IMG/VR virus record: IMGVR_UViG_3300030329_000783
Span: 7,229-40,115 of that record
From: a virus
DNA length: 32,887 nucleotides
Direction: 5' to 3' (one strand)
Shown: positions 31,446 to 32,887 of the stretch, one piece after another
Layout: every line of letters begins with the position of its first letter
Position numbering within the stretch: position 1 is the first letter of the stretch
Notes under the pieces: generated by a model
Told to the model about the DNA's origin: nothing
What the model saw: the letters and a program-made list of their open reading frames with translations, nothing else
Database searches by the model: none
Translations under genes and position numbers: made by a program

Positions 31446-31624
31446 TATCTTACTCCTATAAATTTAAAACCTTTAACTTGTATTTCATTATTTCCAGGAT
31501 AAGTATTTTTATTAGTTGTATCTCTGTGCGGACACTTCATTCCACCTGAACCAAATTTAATTGGTGGGATATTTGAGTTAGGCCCCTTTTTTGGTGGTGG
31601 TCCTGATTTTTTACCTATTGTCAT
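31445..31624 (-). CDS. 59-aa Pro/Gly-rich micro-protein
   Basis: ATG 31624, TAA 31445-31447. The product includes SGPPPKKGPNS, GMKCPHRDTT and a conserved-looking end EIQVKGFKFIGVR. I associate this small family (GPPPKKGP...CPHR...VKG.KFIG) with marine phages next to portal genes. Overlaps on both sides support translation. Unknown function. Confidence 0.6.
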   Translation of the reverse strand: MTIGKKSGPPPKKGPNSNIPPIKFGSGGMKCPHRDTTNKNTYPGNNEIQVKGFKFIGVR

Positions 31625-31697
31625 ATTCTCTTACCTTTAATAACCCATATAAAACAATTACAGATAAAAGCATTCCTAAAAAAAATAAACCTATCAT
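31611..31697 (-). CDS. 28-aa single-helix membrane micropeptide
   Basis: ATG 31697 forms an ATGA overlap with the stop of the 220-aa gene; TAA 31611-31613. Residues 2-20 (IGLFFLGMLLSVIVLYGLL) are a clean membrane helix, followed by a charged tail. It overlaps the next gene by 14 bases. It fills a ~70-base gap; plausible but too short to be sure. Confidence 0.45.
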   Translation of the reverse strand: MIGLFFLGMLLSVIVLYGLLKVREYDNR

Positions 31698-32356
31698 AGT
31701 AAACTTTTATCTACATTAGATGATATCACAACTTCCCCGCCATCGTCATATGCTTGGAAACCTGATAAAAATGTATTTGGTTTTTTTACAGGTGTTTTAA
31801 TTTGTGTTGTGGGTAATTTACATGGTGGATAAGTACCATCAGGGCATAGTTGTTGTTTGTTGCCTCCTATCTGGCTTGGTGGCTTCACTGCTCTAGTTGG
31901 TTTAATTAATCCAGCATCCTTCATGTAGTTCACACCTGTTTTGCTCATTACATCAATTGGTTTACCTGTTGCTCTGTAAAAATCTCTTGATGCTGGTAAA
32001 TCTTTTGGCTTACCAAAAAAATTTTCACCTTTTACTTTTTGTGTTCTTGAATACGTTGTTAGTGGATCAATTACTAACGATTTTGCAATTTGCATTGTGA
32101 TAGGCATAAAACTTATTTTTGATCCTGTGCCTTTATTGTTACTTGTACTTGTACTTACTTGGTTAGTAGTTTTGCTTCCACTTCCTCCTGTCGTTGCAGG
32201 GGCGTTATTAAATGTTGGTCCTTTACCACCCGACAAATCAAAACCACCTTTTGGATCTGCTCTGCTTTGACCAGTAAACCCTGCACTTTTTCCAAAAGAC
32301 TCGGTAGCTGCATCAGCTCCACCTTTTGCTTTAAGTATTTTAATTTTTCTTTTCAT
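31694..32356 (-). CDS. Gly/Thr/Ser-rich virion-module protein
   Basis: 220 aa. Basic start (MKRKIKILKAKGGADAATES), low-complexity Gly/Thr/Ser part to about residue 80, then MQIAKSLVIDPLTTYSRTQK (near 88-107) and a Pro/Lys/Cys segment (QLCPDGTYPPCKLP). It overlaps the portal gene's end by 17 bases. No enzyme motif. Position after the portal suggests a head-related protein; function unknown. Confidence 0.6.
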   Translation of the reverse strand: MKRKIKILKAKGGADAATESFGKSAGFTGQSRADPKGGFDLSGGKGPTFNNAPATTGGSGSKTTNQVSTSTSNNKGTGSKISFMPITMQIAKSLVIDPLTTYSRTQKVKGENFFGKPKDLPASRDFYRATGKPIDVMSKTGVNYMKDAGLIKPTRAVKPPSQIGGNKQQLCPDGTYPPCKLPTTQIKTPVKKPNTFLSGFQAYDDGGEVVISSNVDKSLL

Positions 32357-32887
32357 TATTAGTGCCTTTTTGTTTTTGTGCTGCTAAGTCTATTTTTTCT
32401 TCGGCAATTCTAATTCTCTCACCTGCTTGATCTTCAGCAGATTCTAATTTCATTTTATCAAAATCTAATCTTTCTTCAAATTCCATACCTTTTCTTTCTT
32501 GATCAATCATATTTTCTTGAGCTTTTCTTTGTAAATCCATAGCTCTTAAATCTAGCTCTCTTTGTTTAAGTTGAATTAATGGATCACCTTTTTGTGTCAT
32601 AGATTCTTCTTGAGCAAGTTGCATTGTTATCTCTGCAACTCTTTTTGCTACCATACTATCGAATAAAACTTTAAAACCTTTTGGATCAGTTTGTGCTTGC
32701 TGTGCTAACTCAGGTGTATTTTCAACCATATCACCTATTTCGCCATGAGCTTGTAGTGCAATATGGTCAGATATGTGTCCTTGCATTAAAGCGTAAACCA
32801 TTGGATTAATTTGAACCATTCTTGTAGCCATAAATGCTCTGTGAGCCATAATATGTGCTTGATGATCTTGTTCAGGGAACGCTTTTA
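32340..32887 (-). CDS. Portal protein, C-terminal part (5' end outside window)
   Basis: The frame is open to the right edge, upstream of the first in-window ATG (32849), so 181 residues of a longer protein are visible. FPEQDHQAHIMAHRAFMATR followed by INPMVYALMQGHISDHIAL resembles the end of the clip/crown region of marine podovirus portals. The rest is a long Glu/Gln/Lys-rich helix (QLKQRELDLRAMDLQRKAQE) like a portal C-terminal barrel or tail. The following scaffold/capsid genes support a portal. The missing front half keeps this provisional. Confidence 0.65.
   Translation of the reverse strand, partial: KAFPEQDHQAHIMAHRAFMATRMVQINPMVYALMQGHISDHIALQAHGEIGDMVENTPELAQQAQTDPKGFKVLFDSMVAKRVAEITMQLAQEESMTQKGDPLIQLKQRELDLRAMDLQRKAQENMIDQERKGMEFEERLDFDKMKLESAEDQAGERIRIAEEKIDLAAQKQKGTNNEKKN

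Noticed and set aside
1-32887. tRNA genes, CRISPR arrays, insertion sequences or attachment sites
   Set aside because: No cloverleaf-like segments, regularly spaced repeats, transposase or integrase genes were seen on either strand.

Overview
The window is the structural (virion assembly) part of a tailed phage genome. It is AT-rich, and every gene I can support lies on the minus strand, so transcription runs from base 32887 down to base 1. Genes are packed with ATGA/TAATG overlaps and gaps mostly under 60 bases, and many have AGGAG-type ribosome sites. I see no tRNA, rRNA, integrase, terminase or replication gene. The adaptor, nozzle-like and ejection-type proteins, with no tape-measure or sheath gene, suggest a short-tailed podovirus. 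The low GC and the families present suggest a marine phage of a low-GC bacterium such as SAR11/Pelagibacter; this host call is inference.

Layout in transcription order. (1) 32.9-28.2 kb: end of the portal gene, a ladder of very small genes, a LAGLIDADG endonuclease-like gene overlapping a two-helix holin-like gene, a coiled-coil protein, a GroES-like co-chaperonin, a scaffold-like protein and a conserved unknown. (2) 28.2-26.6 kb: a probable decoration protein and the major capsid protein, closed by a strong intrinsic terminator. (3) 26.5-23.0 kb: small virion proteins, a perfect hairpin with a C(UUCG)G tetraloop, a conserved unknown, tiny genes, a one-helix membrane protein and an M15 peptidase endolysin. 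(4) 23.0-19.6 kb: basic small proteins, Gly/Met-rich micro-proteins, a neck-like protein, an SU10-like adaptor and a small virion protein. (5) 19.6-15.6 kb: receptor-binding or fibre-like proteins, including one with a cupredoxin-like copper site and Trp-Gly repeats and one very glycine-rich adhesin. (6) 15.5-11.7 kb: a very AT-rich block of six divergent 2OG-Fe(II) oxygenase-like genes and one TylF-like methyltransferase, inserted inside the tail module. (7) 11.7-7.2 kb: nozzle/stopper-like protein, small virion genes and two glycosyltransferases. (8) 7.1-1 kb: Ala/Gly/Gln-rich internal virion (ejection) proteins, a GNAT-like protein and a giant ejection-type protein that runs off the left edge.

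Portal, scaffold, capsid and decoration proteins build the head, with the co-chaperonin probably helping capsid folding. Neck, adaptor and nozzle proteins form the tail, fibres bind the host and internal proteins are ejected with DNA. The M15 peptidase, with a membrane partner, lyses the cell. The oxygenase/methyltransferase block together with the glycosyltransferases looks like a chemical-modification module whose substrate is unknown; it is the most interesting part of the window.
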